NCBI GenBank assembly: GCA_002452335.1
Contig: DKFJ01000010.1
Coordinates: 139,559-203,558 of the forward strand
DNA from: Deferribacteraceae bacterium UBA6799
Lineage (GTDB): Bacteria; Chrysiogenota; Deferribacteres; Deferribacterales; Geovibrionaceae
DNA: 64,000 nucleotides
Direction: 5' to 3'
Part shown: positions 63,302 to 64,000 of the stretch, piece by piece
Numbering within the stretch: position 1 is the first letter of the stretch
How the letters are laid out: each line of letters begins with the position of its first letter
Translations under genes and position numbers: made by a program
The notes under the pieces: generated by a model
Databases searched by the model: none
The model's input: only the letters and a program-made list of their open reading frames with translations
Told to the model about the DNA's origin: nothing

Positions 63302-63378
63302 ATATGGGCTCCATGAGTTTCATTTTATGGATAAATTGAAATAAATATATTAATATCAGGAAAAATAGAGTGTGCGAT

Positions 63379-64000
63379 ATGAATAGAAATAAAAAAAAAC
63401 TCACTGTTCGTTTTTATGAAATAGAATCTAATGAAGCATTGTTGAATGATATTTCAGCTGTGCATCAAGTAAGTTTAGGAAGCGGTGAAAAGACACGCAT
63501 AATAAATAATAAAGAAAAGAAGTATTTTATTAAGTTAGATAAAATTTATATCTCTGGAAGGGATTTTTATTCAATAGCAGTTGTTAAAGAAAGGAATACT
63601 TGGCAAACGAAGGCACTTAGAGATGGTACGATTTCAGGTATTCAAATAAATCAGGGCATTATTGGTGATCCATACTATTACTTTCTTGATCCAGAGAAGA
63701 AAGTAATCTTTGGCTTAACGACAGGTGGGAATGAGGGTTTAAGAACTGTTGGGGAAACTACTTTAACTCAATTCCAAAAAGATAGATTAAGTAAGATAGC
63801 TTTAAATCCAATTATGAAAAAGGATGATTCAGCGAAGATTGATAACCTCTCAAATATAAAGAACTTTGAACTTAAAGTGGATTTCAGTGAATTAGGTGAA
63901 ATTGATACCTCTGCACCTAATACTCTTAGGGAATTAAGTATTATAGCTAGAAATGCGGAAATAAATATAAAATATAATAATATTGAAGATGAAAATGGCT
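63379..64000 (+). CDS. Unrecognised protein, runs off the window
   Basis: Open from ATG 63379 to the end, at least 207 residues. Starts RNKKKLTVRFYEIESNEALLND; a middle INQGIIGDPYYYFLDPEKKVIFGLTTG is a beta-rich stretch, followed by charged helices. No family recognised. The start lacks a good ribosome site (TGCG upstream). Lying after fic in the same direction, it may be part of a further island operon continuing outside. Confidence 0.6.
   Translation, partial: MNRNKKKLTVRFYEIESNEALLNDISAVHQVSLGSGEKTRIINNKEKKYFIKLDKIYISGRDFYSIAVVKERNTWQTKALRDGTISGIQINQGIIGDPYYYFLDPEKKVIFGLTTGGNEGLRTVGETTLTQFQKDRLSKIALNPIMKKDDSAKIDNLSNIKNFELKVDFSELGEIDTSAPNTLRELSIIARNAEINIKYNNIEDENG

Noticed and set aside
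45000..64000. CRISPR array
   Set aside because: No regularly spaced repeats of suitable length and no cas genes were seen.

Overview
The window reads as chromosomal DNA of a Gram-negative, motile, probably anaerobic bacterium. The best guess is Deferribacterota (Denitrovibrio/Geovibrio-like). Support comes from the tail of a sucrose synthase (an enzyme known among non-phototrophs from Denitrovibrio acetiphilus), a citrate synthase resembling the mitochondrial type, a DUF3124 protein and a large cobamide operon. This placement is inference from gene content; no marker tree was possible.

Bases 1-45.5 kb are backbone with moderate GC, tightly packed genes and many 1-20 nt overlaps. In order: sucrose synthase tail; rhodanese, MFS exporter, DsrE-like and DUF3124 proteins; a chemoreceptor; tex plus an ATP-grasp enzyme; a minus-strand envelope/tRNA-modification operon (ftsE-ftsX-envC-ctpA-yibQ-tsaD-dus); AEC transporter and a small hydrolase. 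A divergent cobamide locus follows. Its left arm is cbiR-cobU-cobT-cobS-aminotransferase-cbiP-cbiB-sirC and its right arm cbiA-cbiL-cbiC-rmuC. Then come a LysE exporter, a coiled-coil unknown, citrate synthase, a DMT transporter, a MoaE-like protein, a CBS-ACT protein, a complete branched-chain amino-acid-type ABC importer (livK-H-M-G-F), and the translation cluster thrS-infC-rpmI-rplT-pheS-pheT. Two genes, cobS and infC, appear to start at non-canonical AUU and AUA codons.

At 45,551 a tRNA-Leu (anticodon AAG) marks the left edge of an integrated island. A tyrosine integrase lies against its 3' end, followed by an AlpA-like excisionase and three exact copies of a 14-bp repeat. The island is A+T-rich and runs past the right edge of the window; no second tRNA-Leu end is visible. 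It carries a lipoprotein of unknown function, a cluster of very small genes (ribbon-helix-helix regulator, zinc-ribbon membrane peptide, two micro-ORFs) sharing a palindromic operator-like sequence, a degraded fic fragment, a 2086-residue Cap4-nuclease/STAND NTPase with a downstream partner that fits an AVAST type 3 (Avs3) anti-phage system, a DUF4143 ATPase, two unrecognised proteins, an intact Fic protein with a promoter predicted to give a leaderless mRNA, and an unfinished unknown gene. The island is therefore best read as a tRNA-borne defence island.
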